Counted from the stretch's first letter, positions 7,320 to 16,238 are shown. The stretch is DNA of 55,210 nt from JBARRO01 sp049644265 (GCA_049644265.1 JBARRO010000137.1:1-55210); one strand, 5' to 3'. Translations and numbers: made by a program. The notes: a model not told the origin generated them from the sequence alone.

Positions 7320-8351
7320 TTACACCTGTTTGGGAAGAATGGTATCTGAGTCCGTTGTGACATCGGAGACCCGAAAATGGTCTTTGAAGAAATAGTACCC
7401 GCCGATGATCATGACAATGAGGTATCCGGTTTCGTGAGTGATGATTGAAAAACCCAGGGCGGTGGCGGAGTCCACACCGTACAGTTTTACCAGAGCGACC
7501 GTGAGGAACGAATGATACGTTCCCATGGCTCCCGGAGCCGGGAGCACCCAGGCAATGGAGGTAATTGTCAGCAGAACGACCGATGCTCCGAAATCCAGGT
7601 TGAACTTTGCGAGGGAATCGAACGCGAAGAACGGGACATACATTCCGACGGCATACAATGCCCAAATGAGGAGACTGTAGACGACAATCGCACCCAACCG
7701 GTCCTTCATCTGAACCACGCGGAATCCTGAGAGAAACGAATCGATGATTCTGTCGAGACGTTCCTGCTGACTTGCCGGAGCAAAACGCTTCAGTTTCGCA
7801 AGGAACTTGAACAATGCCTCCGCTTTGAAAAACACAACGGTGAATGCCACGCAGGCGAGCAGCGAAGCGACGAGAAACCACGGCCTGGCTGCTTCGACAT
7901 TGGTTACAAACGGATCAAGGGAATGGGGATAGAGGAACAGAACGATGCACACGATGAAATAAAAGGAGATGAAATCGATAATCCTTTCCACGACGACGGT
8001 GGCAAGGGCCGAGCTCTTTGGAATCTTCTCCAGCTTTCCGATCACAAGAGGCCGGACGAATTCGCCGACACGCGGAAGGATATTATTGACCGCATATCCT
8101 ATCATGACGGCGGAAAAGAGGTTCCGGCTTGAGAGGTCCGACTTGATCGGCGCCAGCAAGTGTGCCCAGCGCAGCGCGCGAAGCCAATGGCTGAGGATGA
8201 CGACCGGAATAAGGGCTATCACCCATCCATACTTGACCGTGCGCAGCGCCTGCCATAAATCAGCGGCATTCGTTCCCCGAAAAGCAAAATAGAGAAAGAA
8301 GCCTGCAATAAGAAAACTGATGGCACTACGGGCGAGGGATTTGAGCTTCAC
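7320..8351 (-). CDS. YbhN/AglD-like membrane protein (lysylphosphatidylglycerol synthase TM family)
   Basis: This 343-residue integral membrane protein has about eight hydrophobic segments. It opens with the family pattern LARSAISFLIAGFFLYFAF and contains HWLRALRWAHLLAP and GYAVNNILPRVGEFVRP near residues 55-105, both typical of PF03706 (UPF0104). Family members include the membrane portion of MprF and proteins suggested to move or flip lipids; the exact substrate here cannot be read. It lies immediately upstream of the two-domain dehydrogenase and downstream of lolA on the same strand, in an envelope-related run of genes. The family assignment is firm and the function is open. Confidence 0.88.
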   Translation of the reverse strand: MKLKSLARSAISFLIAGFFLYFAFRGTNAADLWQALRTVKYGWVIALIPVVILSHWLRALRWAHLLAPIKSDLSSRNLFSAVMIGYAVNNILPRVGEFVRPLVIGKLEKIPKSSALATVVVERIIDFISFYFIVCIVLFLYPHSLDPFVTNVEAARPWFLVASLLACVAFTVVFFKAEALFKFLAKLKRFAPASQQERLDRIIDSFLSGFRVVQMKDRLGAIVVYSLLIWALYAVGMYVPFFAFDSLAKFNLDFGASVVLLTITSIAWVLPAPGAMGTYHSFLTVALVKLYGVDSATALGFSIITHETGYLIVMIIGGYYFFKDHFRVSDVTTDSDTILPKQV

Positions 8352-8375
8352 GGCTTTGAGGGTATTGCGGAGGTT

Positions 8376-9020
8376 TCATCGGAGGTCAACGACTTCCGTT
8401 CCCGGCGGCGCGGTAAACGTAAAAGTCTTTTCCTTGACGTTGGTGTTCAATTTCAGCTCGTTCACAAGATAGGTGGTCTCCGTATCGTTCACGTCGATGA
8501 TCGCCACTTTGCGGACAGTCCAGTTCCCTTCCTCCACCCATAATTTCACCGACTTCACAAAGGACCTGTCGTCTTTCGGCGTCAGCTTGAGGTTCAGGAG
8601 TGTTCCGTCCTTCCCTTTCTCCGATACTAAGAGCGCCGCGTAGTAGTTGGTGGGAAGATTCAGAATGAACTGCTCCAGCGAGACCGAGTTTTGATTCTCT
8701 TTGTACCGGTCCACGATCACCTGGTTGTTGACTGGTGAATACGCCCACACGGTGGAGCCGTCCGTCACAATCGTTTGATTGTCGGATTCAATTCGGTAAC
8801 GGTTTGGCTTTTTCATGGTGACGGTGCCGTGGAACGTCTGCTCGATATTCGAAAAACCGAATTTCACAACCTGTTCGAATTTGGCTGTCGCGTCGTCGAT
8901 CATTTCGTAACGCTGTTGCAGGCGCTCAGTCACCTGCTTGACGGTCAGGGCGACCTGCTGGGCTGCGACCGGCAAAACAGAGGCGAGCAGAACGGCAGAT
9001 AGGAGTAAGAGTCGTTTCAT
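8376..9020 (-). CDS. lolA: Outer-membrane lipoprotein carrier LolA
   Basis: This 214-residue periplasmic protein carries lipoproteins from the LolCDE complex to the outer membrane. It has a signal peptide (LLLLSAVLLASVLPVAA). The LolA core follows: AKFEQVVKFGFSNIEQTFHG, then KKPNRYRIES, DGSTVWAYSP and the late region KLWVEEGNWTVRKVAI. These match the half-barrel strands of the family. The start overlaps the ftsK stop by 4 nt (ATGA), and an ftsK-lolA order is common in bacteria. LolB is not in the window, as expected for many non-proteobacteria. Confidence 0.92.
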   Translation of the reverse strand: MKRLLLLSAVLLASVLPVAAQQVALTVKQVTERLQQRYEMIDDATAKFEQVVKFGFSNIEQTFHGTVTMKKPNRYRIESDNQTIVTDGSTVWAYSPVNNQVIVDRYKENQNSVSLEQFILNLPTNYYAALLVSEKGKDGTLLNLKLTPKDDRSFVKSVKLWVEEGNWTVRKVAIIDVNDTETTYLVNELKLNTNVKEKTFTFTAPPGTEVVDLR

Positions 9021-11455
9021 ACTGAACTCTTCAAAATAACTTCCAGCTCTGCTTCGGATTCAATGAGCACTTCCCGCGCCTTGCTGCCATCGAATGCCCC
9101 GACGATTCCCGCCGCTTCAAGTTCGTCGACCAGGCGCGCCGCCCTCGAGTAACCGACTTTCAATCTTCTCTGGAGCAACGAAACGGAACCCTGCTGATGC
9201 CGCACAATGATGTGCGCCGCCTCTTCAAAGAGTTCATCCCTGTCGGTCTGGCCGGAGGAACCTCCAGCTCGTTTCTTCTCCAGCACTGATGGAAGTCTGG
9301 AAGGATTCGTGTAGCCCTTTTGCTTTCCGATGTGGCTTGTGATGCGCTCGATTTCTTCCGTGGAGATGAAGGCGTTCTGAATCCTGGTCGGTTTTGGGCT
9401 CCCGGCGGGCAGATACAGCATATCGCCGTTTCCGAGCAGCTGGTCCGCGCCGTTCATGTCCAGAATTGTACGCGAGTCGATTTTCGAAGAGACCTGGTAG
9501 GCAATCCGTGCAGGGAAATTCGCCTTGATCACTCCGGTAATAACGTCGACCGAAGGTCGTTGGGTGGCAAGCACAAGATGAATGCCGACAGCGCGAGCCA
9601 GCTGGGCCAGACGCGCAATGGGTTCTTCCACCTCCCTGGCTGCTGTGATCATTAAGTCCGCCAGCTCATCGACCACAACCACAATGTAGGGCAGCTTCCG
9701 ATGCTTGATCGTCTCGGTATCATGAAGACGGCCGCTCTTCAGCCGTTCGTTGTAATCAGCGATATTACGGACGCCCGCGGCTGCGAGGCGGTCGTAGCGT
9801 TTCTCCATTTCGAGCTCGATGCTCTTCAGGAGCATGACCGCGTTCGCAGGCGTCGTGATGATTTCTTCATCGATATCGGGTGAAACGGCAAGGTAATGCT
9901 TGCGGAGTTTATTGTAGAGGGAAAGTTCGATCTTCTTGGGATCAATGATTGCAAATTTTATTTCACTCGGGTGCAGTCTGTACAGCAAGCTCGTGATGAC
10001 CGTGTTGATGCCGACGCTTTTTCCCGACCCTGTGGCACCCGCGATCAGCAAGTGGGGCATCTTTGCCAAGTCGTCGACAAACACCTCGCCCGAAATCGTT
10101 TTCCCCAAGGCAAGCGGAAGAGCCGCTTTCGCGTCGCGATACTTCGCCGAGTTGATGACACTGCGAATCGTCACCAGCGAAGGGTTGTGATTCGGAATTT
10201 CCACTCCCACCGTTCCCTTGCCCGGAATTGGTGCGATGATACGAATTCCCTTTGCCTTCAGCGCAAGGGCAATGTCATCCTGCAAACTTTCAATCCGGCT
10301 GATCTTGACTCCCGTCGCCGGGACGAGTTCGTACAGTGTCACAACCGGACCCGGAGTGACCGAGACACTTTCGATCTCTACTCCGAAATCCGCGAGCTTC
10401 GACCGAAGCTGCTCGGCATTCGCCTTCAGCTCTTCCTCGTTAATCTCTTCCGACGCTCGTGCGGTCTCAAGCAGTTCAACCGAGGGAAACACGTAGTCGA
10501 TCTCTTCTTCCTTATCCTCGTCGATTTCACGTTCCTGTTTATCGAGGTCGATCTCCTCTTCCTTCACCGCCTCATTAATGTCCAGACGCAGCTCGTCATC
10601 ATCGCCGGAGAATGGTTCTCCCTGGTGCCGGGGTTGAACTTCCGGAGGCGCGACGGGCTCCGGCGCCTCAAAAGCATTCACAGAGGGTGGAACATGTTTC
10701 CTGACGGGGGATGCTGCGCTGATTTCTTCCTGCATCTTCCTGATTTCGACGGGCTTGCCAAGTTCCCTGCGGGCCTGCTCTTTCATCTTCAACATATTCC
10801 GGGCTTCGCGTGCTTCCTGCCTCTCCTCAAGCCAGAGCTGGAAATTCTCCCACCAGGATTTGATCCGCTCGTAGGTCTTTCGGTAGTCGAGGTCGATCAG
10901 TAGTGTCAGGACAACGACAAACGCGCCAAACACCAGAAGAACCGTGCCGGTCAGGCCGATGAGTTTTGAAAGCACGATCGCAACAAAATCCCCCACCGCA
11001 CCGCTCCACTCCATCGGGAGACTTTCGCCAAACTGGCGAATCGTGCCGCAAAACGCCGCGAACAACAGCGCAAGGGTGATTGCGTAGCTTGTCGAAACAA
11101 CGAGCTTCTGAAGATTCTTGCGATTGAGAGAGTAGATTGACCAAGCAAACCCGAGAAGCGGCGCAACGACGATGGCGTACCCTACTGTTGAGTTGATGAG
11201 CCAGTTGGAAATGATGGCTCCGACAAGCCCAAGCCAGTTATGCGTGTTGTTCGCCATCGCGAGGATCTGCTCGTCGTTCGTGAAGACTTTCCACAAATCA
11301 AAGAGCGAGATGTCGCCGCTGGACTGGTCGGCCGAGGTGTAGGACGCAATACTGAGAAACAGCATGAGGGACAGGAGGATCCCGAGGAATGCTCGTATCT
11401 GTCGCCGATGCTTGGGGGCTGCTTTGGGCTTTCCGCCCTGTTGGGATTCAGCCAT
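9017..11455 (-). CDS. ftsK: DNA translocase FtsK/SpoIIIE
   Basis: This 812-residue hexameric DNA pump clears chromosome termini through the division septum and activates XerCD recombination. About four transmembrane segments lie in residues 20-190. A charged linker with an acidic block (VKEEEIDLDKQEREIDEDKE) follows near residues 300-320. The motor has Walker A GATGSGKSVGINT and the Walker B region YIVVVVDELADLM. A C-terminal winged-helix gamma domain (residues about 745-812, VSLLQRRLKVGYSRAARLVDELE) would read KOPS-like polar motifs. It is shorter than E. coli FtsK because the linker is compact, as in most phyla. It overlaps lolA by 4 nt and follows comB by 12 bp. Confidence 0.96.
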   Translation of the reverse strand: MAESQQGGKPKAAPKHRRQIRAFLGILLSLMLFLSIASYTSADQSSGDISLFDLWKVFTNDEQILAMANNTHNWLGLVGAIISNWLINSTVGYAIVVAPLLGFAWSIYSLNRKNLQKLVVSTSYAITLALLFAAFCGTIRQFGESLPMEWSGAVGDFVAIVLSKLIGLTGTVLLVFGAFVVVLTLLIDLDYRKTYERIKSWWENFQLWLEERQEAREARNMLKMKEQARRELGKPVEIRKMQEEISAASPVRKHVPPSVNAFEAPEPVAPPEVQPRHQGEPFSGDDDELRLDINEAVKEEEIDLDKQEREIDEDKEEEIDYVFPSVELLETARASEEINEEELKANAEQLRSKLADFGVEIESVSVTPGPVVTLYELVPATGVKISRIESLQDDIALALKAKGIRIIAPIPGKGTVGVEIPNHNPSLVTIRSVINSAKYRDAKAALPLALGKTISGEVFVDDLAKMPHLLIAGATGSGKSVGINTVITSLLYRLHPSEIKFAIIDPKKIELSLYNKLRKHYLAVSPDIDEEIITTPANAVMLLKSIELEMEKRYDRLAAAGVRNIADYNERLKSGRLHDTETIKHRKLPYIVVVVDELADLMITAAREVEEPIARLAQLARAVGIHLVLATQRPSVDVITGVIKANFPARIAYQVSSKIDSRTILDMNGADQLLGNGDMLYLPAGSPKPTRIQNAFISTEEIERITSHIGKQKGYTNPSRLPSVLEKKRAGGSSGQTDRDELFEEAAHIIVRHQQGSVSLLQRRLKVGYSRAARLVDELEAAGIVGAFDGSKAREVLIESEAELEVILKSSV

Positions 11456-11467
11456 CGTTCCTCTCCG

Positions 11468-12253
11468 TCAGGTCTTTTCTTTTATGGCTGGATTGGATTC
11501 CGGTTCCTGTTTGCCTTCGTCCTTGCGGAGTTTGATGACGGTTCCGACCTGCATGGGGAGAACCTGAACGGAGTCGACGGCGGAGCAGATTTTCAGGTCC
11601 TCGCCGAAGCCGATTTCCACCAGGAAGCGGCCGTGGTCCGTTTCTTTCAGCATTTTCAGGACGGACCTGCCAAACGACTTGAACAACGCGAGCGCTGCTT
11701 TGGAGGAATCGGTCAGCTCGAGGTCCTTCGAGTCGAGCTTCATGAGCTGCTGGATCATCATCCCAGCGCACACGGAGTCCTCGAGACTGAATCCGCCGAG
11801 TCCGTTTGCACGCCCTGCGCAAATGAAGAGGACGTCGTTCTTCTCTTCCCGGAGGAAATTCACGACAGCGGAAAGATTGACGAACGACCCCACGACGAGG
11901 CGCCGGGCATACCGGCTCCGGGCCATGGCCACCGATCCGTTGGTGGTGCAATAGATGATCGACTTCCCGCGCACCGTGACTTCGTTGTACTCGCGCGGGG
12001 AATTTCCCAGGTTGAATCCTTCGATCGTCTTCCCGTTCCTCTCTCCTCCCCGCAGCGTCACCTCTCCAAACAGGCTTCCCGAAATCTTCACCGCCGATTC
12101 AATGCTTGCAACGGGAATGATCTCGCGGGCTCCGTTCTGAAGCGCCACAGCAACGGTGGTGCTCGAGCGAAGCACGTCGATCACCACGACGTTCCGCTCC
12201 CGAAGCTGTAACTCGTCAAACTGGGTTGCAGAGAAGGTTAAATCGAGCTTCAT
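11468..12253 (-). CDS. 2-phosphosulfolactate phosphatase (ComB) family protein
   Basis: The 261-residue protein matches the ComB family (PF04029). Conserved blocks are visible in order: VVIDVLRSSTTVAVAL near residue 25, LRGGERNGKTIEGFNLGNSP near 70, and IIYCTTNGSVAM near 100. In methanogens ComB hydrolyses 2-phosphosulfolactate in coenzyme M synthesis. Many bacteria encode homologues without the rest of that pathway, and no comA or comC is in the window, so the true substrate here is unknown. It sits between gcvT and ftsK on the same strand with short gaps (18 and 12 bp), which suggests co-transcription rather than a pathway link. Confidence 0.88.
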   Translation of the reverse strand: MKLDLTFSATQFDELQLRERNVVVIDVLRSSTTVAVALQNGAREIIPVASIESAVKISGSLFGEVTLRGGERNGKTIEGFNLGNSPREYNEVTVRGKSIIYCTTNGSVAMARSRYARRLVVGSFVNLSAVVNFLREEKNDVLFICAGRANGLGGFSLEDSVCAGMMIQQLMKLDSKDLELTDSSKAALALFKSFGRSVLKMLKETDHGRFLVEIGFGEDLKICSAVDSVQVLPMQVGTVIKLRKDEGKQEPESNPAIKEKT

Positions 12254-12271
12254 GTTTCCCCCGATTTGCAG

Positions 12272-13357
12272 CTATGGTTTACGGATAAACGGCACCTGCA
12301 CGAGTGTCGCAGGAACATCTTTCCCCCGTATTGAAATACTCAGCGTCGTTCCTCCTTTGGCATATTCGGTCCCCACGTAGGCGAGGCCAATTCCTTTCTG
12401 AAGGGACGGTGAAAATGTCCCGCTCGTCACCTGCCCCACGCCGGCGCCGTTGGCATTCACCTGATATCCATGACGGGCGAGGTTCTTTTCCGGCAATGTA
12501 AATCCCACAAGCTTCCGTTTCAAGCCCGAGGATTTGGCACGGACCAAAACCTCCTTGCCGTTAAACTCCCCTTTTTCGAGCTTGGTAATCCATCCGAGGC
12601 CGGCTTCCAAGGGATGAGTTGTCTGATCGATGTCGTTCCCATAGAGGCAATATCCCATTTCCAGCCGCAGGGTATCTCGCGCTCCGAGACCAATCGGCAC
12701 AATGCCGAATTCCTTTCCGGCAGTGAAGATCGCATCCCACATCTTCTTCCCCGTCGAAGGGCTCGAATCAAAATACAACTCGAATCCCATCTCTCCTGTA
12801 TACCCGGTTCTTGAAAGAATCACCGGCACACCCGCAACGTCGGCCTTGACAAAACTGTAGTACGGAATCGATGAGAGATTGGCTTTTGTGAGTTTCTGCA
12901 AAGTTGGGAGGGATTTCGGGCCCTGGACTGCCAGGAGCGAGGTCGATTCGCTGACATCCCGAAGGTCGACGGCACCCGATTTGTTTGACTGGAGCCAGTC
13001 GAAATCCTTCTGTGTGTTCGAGGCATTTACCACAAGCATGTAGTGATCGCCGCAGTGATAGACGAGCAAATCGTCCACGATGCCGCCTTCTTTGTAACAC
13101 ATCGCGGAATACTGGGCCTTTCCTTCGCTGAGTTTCGCGACGTCATTCACCGTCGTTTTTTGCAGGAATGCCAATGCGTCCTTCCCACGGACTTCAAACT
13201 CTCCCATGTGGGAAACATCGAACACGCCGACGCCCTTGCGGACAGCCAGGTGCTCTTCGATGATGCCGGTGTATTGTACGGGCATCTCGAATCCTCCAAA
13301 CTCAACCATCTTTGCCCCGAGAGACTTATGGATATCGCAGAACGCTGTTCGTTTCAT
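12272..13357 (-). CDS. gcvT: Glycine cleavage system aminomethyltransferase (T protein)
   Basis: This 361-residue enzyme transfers the methylene group from aminomethylated GcvH to tetrahydrofolate, releasing ammonia. The family pattern is clear: VEFGGFEMPVQYTGIIEEH near residue 20, GVFDVSHMGEFEVRG near 45, LSRTGYTGEMGFELYF near 180 and LGARDTLRLEMGYCLYGND near 230. The C-terminal barrel follows with VGQVTSGTFSPSLQKGIGLAYV. ATG 13357 is chosen because homology begins there; an open frame extends further upstream but reads through the transaldolase gene. It starts 2 bp after that gene. No gcvH or gcvP is present in the window. Confidence 0.96.
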   Translation of the reverse strand: MKRTAFCDIHKSLGAKMVEFGGFEMPVQYTGIIEEHLAVRKGVGVFDVSHMGEFEVRGKDALAFLQKTTVNDVAKLSEGKAQYSAMCYKEGGIVDDLLVYHCGDHYMLVVNASNTQKDFDWLQSNKSGAVDLRDVSESTSLLAVQGPKSLPTLQKLTKANLSSIPYYSFVKADVAGVPVILSRTGYTGEMGFELYFDSSPSTGKKMWDAIFTAGKEFGIVPIGLGARDTLRLEMGYCLYGNDIDQTTHPLEAGLGWITKLEKGEFNGKEVLVRAKSSGLKRKLVGFTLPEKNLARHGYQVNANGAGVGQVTSGTFSPSLQKGIGLAYVGTEYAKGGTTLSISIRGKDVPATLVQVPFIRKP

Positions 13358-13359
13358 GG

Positions 13360-14007
13360 TTACTTCGGCTGCCCTTTCTTCCAGTCGGCAAGAAACCGCT
13401 CCAGACCGATATCTGTCAAGGGATGCTTGATGAGCTGTTCGATGACTTTGAATGGCATGGTGCAGATTTCCGCGCCGATGAGAGCCGCTTCGACAACATG
13501 AACCGGATGCCGCACGCTCGCGACCAGAACCTGGGTCTTGTAGTTGTAATTGCGGTAGATGGTGACAATTTGCTGGATCAGGTTCATCCCGTCCTGGCTG
13601 ATGTCGTCCAGTCGACCGATAAACGGGCTGATGATGTATGCGCCGGCTTTTGCCGCCATGAGCGCCTGGTTGGGCGAAAAACACAGGGTGACATTCGTGC
13701 GGATCCCTTCTTCCTTGAATCTCTTGACGGCCTTCAGGCCCTCTTTGATCAGCGGGACCTTCACGACGATATTTTTGTGGATTTTCGCCAGCTCGCGGCC
13801 TTCCTTCAACATCCCTTCGACGTCCACCGAAACAACTTCGGCGCTGATGTCACCGTCGACAATGGCACAGATTTCCTCAAGCAACTTCCGGAAGTCTTTG
13901 CCTTCCTTTGCCACCAGACTGGGGTTTGTCGTGACGCCATCGAGCACTCCGAGACTTGCCGCTTCCTTGATTTCCGCGATGTTTGCCGTATCGATGAAGA
14001 ACTTCAT
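13360..14007 (-). CDS. tal: Transaldolase, short TalC/FSA type
   Basis: This 215-residue TIM-barrel enzyme belongs to the short transaldolase / fructose-6-phosphate aldolase family. It starts MKFFIDTANIAEIKEA and has DGVTTNPSLVAKEGK. The Schiff-base lysine lies in VVKVPLIKEGL (residue about 86), followed by NVTLCFSPNQALMAAKAGA and ISPFIGRLDDI. The C-terminal HPLTDIGLERFLADW helix is complete. Transaldolase activity in the pentose phosphate pathway is more likely than aldolase activity, because most bacterial members of this length act as transaldolases. Sequence alone does not exclude the aldolase. It is tightly followed by gcvT and preceded by the RNase G gene at 15 bp. Confidence 0.93.
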   Translation of the reverse strand: MKFFIDTANIAEIKEAASLGVLDGVTTNPSLVAKEGKDFRKLLEEICAIVDGDISAEVVSVDVEGMLKEGRELAKIHKNIVVKVPLIKEGLKAVKRFKEEGIRTNVTLCFSPNQALMAAKAGAYIISPFIGRLDDISQDGMNLIQQIVTIYRNYNYKTQVLVASVRHPVHVVEAALIGAEICTMPFKVIEQLIKHPLTDIGLERFLADWKKGQPK

Positions 14008-14022
14008 AGTATTCCATCCTTC

Positions 14023-15660
14023 TTATTGCTTGTACTGTTCCGTGATGTCTTTGTTCTGTTTCTGTGAAATAAACCTGAAGTCATCCGGAAGCAGCGTGGT
14101 GTCCTGAATCATTTTCACTTTCACAAAGAATTTGAACTGAATTTTCGTCAGCCGGCTGATGGTGCCCTGCGCGAGATACTGCGACACCGAAGGGTTGACG
14201 CGCAGCTCCAGGCGGAACTCGCGGCTCTCAGACTTGAATCGTTTGATCCATCGTTCGATCTGGTTGATCGTCGTGGTCTTCGATTGCACAAGCCCCGTGC
14301 CGCCACACGTGGGACATGCCTCGCTGAAGCTGAGATGCACGCTCTGGCGTATCCGCTGACGCGTGACCTGGACCAGGCCGAACTCCGTCATCGGAAGCAC
14401 CGTCACTTTGGCCCTGTCCTTCCTCATCTCCTTCTTCATCTCGTCATAGATCTTCTTCCTGTTTCTGTCGTCCTCCAGGTCGATGAAATCGATGACGACC
14501 AGTCCCCCGATATCACGCAGGCGAAGCTGCCGGCAAATTTCCCGCGCCGCTTCGAGGTCCGTGCGCAGGGAGTTCTGTTCCTGCTCCTTCTTCGCCGCGT
14601 ACCGTCCGCTGTTCACATCGATGACGGTCATCGCTTCGGTCTTCTCGATGAAGAGATATCCCCCGCTCTTGAGCCAGACTTTCTTGCTTAGGAGCGTCTG
14701 GATGTCCTTCTCCACCCCATACTTGTCGAAAATCGGTTCCCTTCCCTTGTAGAACTCGACACGCTCGATCATGTCGGGCGACATCCACTGCACGTACGCC
14801 TTGATTTCCTTAAAGAGCTTTTTATCGTCGACGACCACGTGCTCAACGGTATCCTGGAACAGGTCCCGAATCACGCTGGAGGTCGTGTTCATATCCTTGT
14901 AGATAAGAGCGGGCGCTTTTTCGGCCTTGACCGTCTTCTCGATCGTGTTCCATTGCTTCACGAGCTCTTCAAGGTCCTGCTTGAGAAGTTCTTCGCTCTT
15001 GCCCTCGGCGACAGTACGGATGATTGCTCCGAACCCGGCGGGGAGGAACGAGCGGACAAGCTTCCGGAGGCGACGCTTTTCCTTGAAGTTGGACATTTTC
15101 TTCGACGCGCCAACTTTCCCGTCAAACGGGATGAGGACGAGAAAGCGTCCGGGAAGGGAGATTGCCGAGCGGACACGGACCCCCTTCTTGCCGACCGGTT
15201 CTTTCGTAATTTGGACCAGGATGTCCTGGCCTTTCTGGAGATTGACCTCGGGGCGACGTTGTTCGTGGCGTCGAGGAGCTTCGCGGGGAGACGAAGCGAC
15301 CGCAACTTCGCCGTTCGCCGGGGCGCCGTTTCCTCCGCTCACAGGCTCGGTGGGTGCAACGGGGGTCGCAGGTTTGCCGGATTGGGGCTCGTCTTCGTCG
15401 TCGTCCTCGTCAAAGAGGGCATTGAAATCGTCGAGGGAACCGATGTCGGAAAAATGGAGGAAGGCGTCCTGGTTCATGCCGATGTCAATAAACGCGGCAC
15501 GAATGCCGGGCATCACCTTGGCAACTTTTCCAAGGTAAATGTCGCCGACGTTACGTTCCCTACCAGGGGTTTCTACAAACAGCTCTGCAAGCTTGCTTTC
15601 TTCAAGGATGGCGATACGGTGTTCGTTCGCCGTGGAATTGATGATGATATCTTTTCTCAT
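14023..15660 (-). CDS. rng: Ribonuclease E/G family protein
   Basis: The 545-residue endoribonuclease acts in mRNA decay and rRNA maturation. It begins with the family N-terminus (IIINSTANEHRIAILEESKLAELFVE). An S1 domain follows that is interrupted at residues about 85-140 by an acidic and Pro/Ala/Gly-rich insertion starting DEDDDEDEPQ. The catalytic DNase-I-like domain shows MTVIDVNSGRY and LVVIDFIDLEDDRNR, whose Asp residues bind the metal ion. The zinc link is CPTCGGTG near residue 455. There is no long C-terminal scaffold as in E. coli RNase E, so it is RNase G-like. The gene has a leader of about 300 nt containing a nested hairpin. Confidence 0.94.
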   Translation of the reverse strand: MRKDIIINSTANEHRIAILEESKLAELFVETPGRERNVGDIYLGKVAKVMPGIRAAFIDIGMNQDAFLHFSDIGSLDDFNALFDEDDDEDEPQSGKPATPVAPTEPVSGGNGAPANGEVAVASSPREAPRRHEQRRPEVNLQKGQDILVQITKEPVGKKGVRVRSAISLPGRFLVLIPFDGKVGASKKMSNFKEKRRLRKLVRSFLPAGFGAIIRTVAEGKSEELLKQDLEELVKQWNTIEKTVKAEKAPALIYKDMNTTSSVIRDLFQDTVEHVVVDDKKLFKEIKAYVQWMSPDMIERVEFYKGREPIFDKYGVEKDIQTLLSKKVWLKSGGYLFIEKTEAMTVIDVNSGRYAAKKEQEQNSLRTDLEAAREICRQLRLRDIGGLVVIDFIDLEDDRNRKKIYDEMKKEMRKDRAKVTVLPMTEFGLVQVTRQRIRQSVHLSFSEACPTCGGTGLVQSKTTTINQIERWIKRFKSESREFRLELRVNPSVSQYLAQGTISRLTKIQFKFFVKVKMIQDTTLLPDDFRFISQKQNKDITEQYKQ

Positions 15661-15962
15661 ACGGGTTGTTCCGCCGCCTCAGTCTTTCAATGAGTGAACC
15701 AGACTGCAAACCGTCGAAGCGAAGTGGAAGAACCCGCAATGGATACCATCCGTCGCGGGAGGACACTTGTGTGCGTGTTGTTCCACATCGGCCGAAGCTC
15801 TGCAGAGACTCCTGGCATGCAAGACCGGCAGCATTTAATAGAGTGAATGGAAAGTAATTAAACATGAATTGTGTCCGTTTTGCCGACTTGCGGGATGAGA
15901 CGGCAGCCAGCGGACGAGGCCGGGACAATCGGAAGTTGCTGAAGAAGGGCCTGAAGAAGAAA
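15661..15962 (-). other. Gene-free leader of the RNase G gene with a nested hairpin
   Basis: I see no credible gene in these 302 bases between the SRP RNA and the RNase G start. At 15733-15759 an outer stem (CCCGC/GCGGG) encloses a three-base-loop hairpin (GGAT-ACC-ATCC). In E. coli the rne leader is structured and used for autoregulation; a similar role here is only a possibility. Confidence 0.5.
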
Positions 15963-16064
15963 GAGGTCAAGCTCCCCCGCGTCACACAAAACCCTTTGCC
16001 GACCGTTGCTTCCTTCCGGACCTGGCGGGGTTGAGCAACGCTTTGTTGCGCGGGACTTGACCTC
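15963..16064 (-). ncRNA. ffs: Signal recognition particle RNA, small bacterial type
   Basis: On the minus strand the domain IV signature CAGGTCCGGAAGGAAGCA is present, containing the GGAA tetraloop and the symmetric and asymmetric internal loops that bind Ffh. The ends pair (GAGGTCAAG with CTTGACCTC), giving a hairpin of about 102 nt, the expected size for a 4.5S-like RNA without an Alu domain. Exact ends are estimated from the terminal stem. It directs Ffh/FtsY-dependent co-translational targeting. Confidence 0.93.
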
Positions 16065-16118
16065 ACGATGATGATACGACGTTGAATTCTCAATTCTCGA
16101 GTAAATTCTGATGTTTTG

Positions 16119-16238
16119 TGGAGCTGAGGAGGATCTCCGCCAAAGGCGGATCAGCTTTAGCTGAGAACTCCCAACTTCGTGGAGCTGATCGGGATCCCCG
16201 CCGGAGGCGGGTGCGCCTTTGGCGCAGAACCGATCTCG
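16119..16238 (-). repeat. Two tandem pseudo-copies of the tRNA-Ala 3' end, each with a double hairpin in the T-loop
   Basis: TGGAGCTGAGGAGGATC at 16119 and TGGAGCTGATCGGGATC at 16180 repeat the acceptor and T-arm end of the real tRNA-Ala (same strand, 16239 onward) at a spacing of about 60 bp. In both, the GGATC|GAAC junction of the T-loop is split by about 29 bp holding two hairpins with three-base loops: CCGCC-AAA-GGCGG and TCAGC-TTT-AGCTGA in the first, CCGCC-GGA-GGCGG and GCGCC-TTT-GGCGC in the second. After the insert the tRNA-like sequence resumes (GAACTCCCAAC in the first). The anticodon half is absent, so these are not functional tRNAs. Confidence 0.75.

Noticed and set aside
9896..10903. 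A 335-codon plus-strand frame opposite ftsK
   Set aside because: It is antisense to the FtsK motor and linker; its composition mirrors the complementary codons and no domain is seen.
11468..12253. Coenzyme M biosynthesis
   Set aside because: Only the ComB-type phosphatase is present; the other enzymes and any methanogenic context are missing.
12272..13684. N-terminally extended GcvT
   Set aside because: The extra 109 codons run through the transaldolase gene in another frame; GcvT homology starts at 13357.
16119..16238. Additional tRNA genes or a prophage attachment site
   Set aside because: The copies lack anticodon and D arms, and no integrase or phage gene is near, so neither reading is supported.
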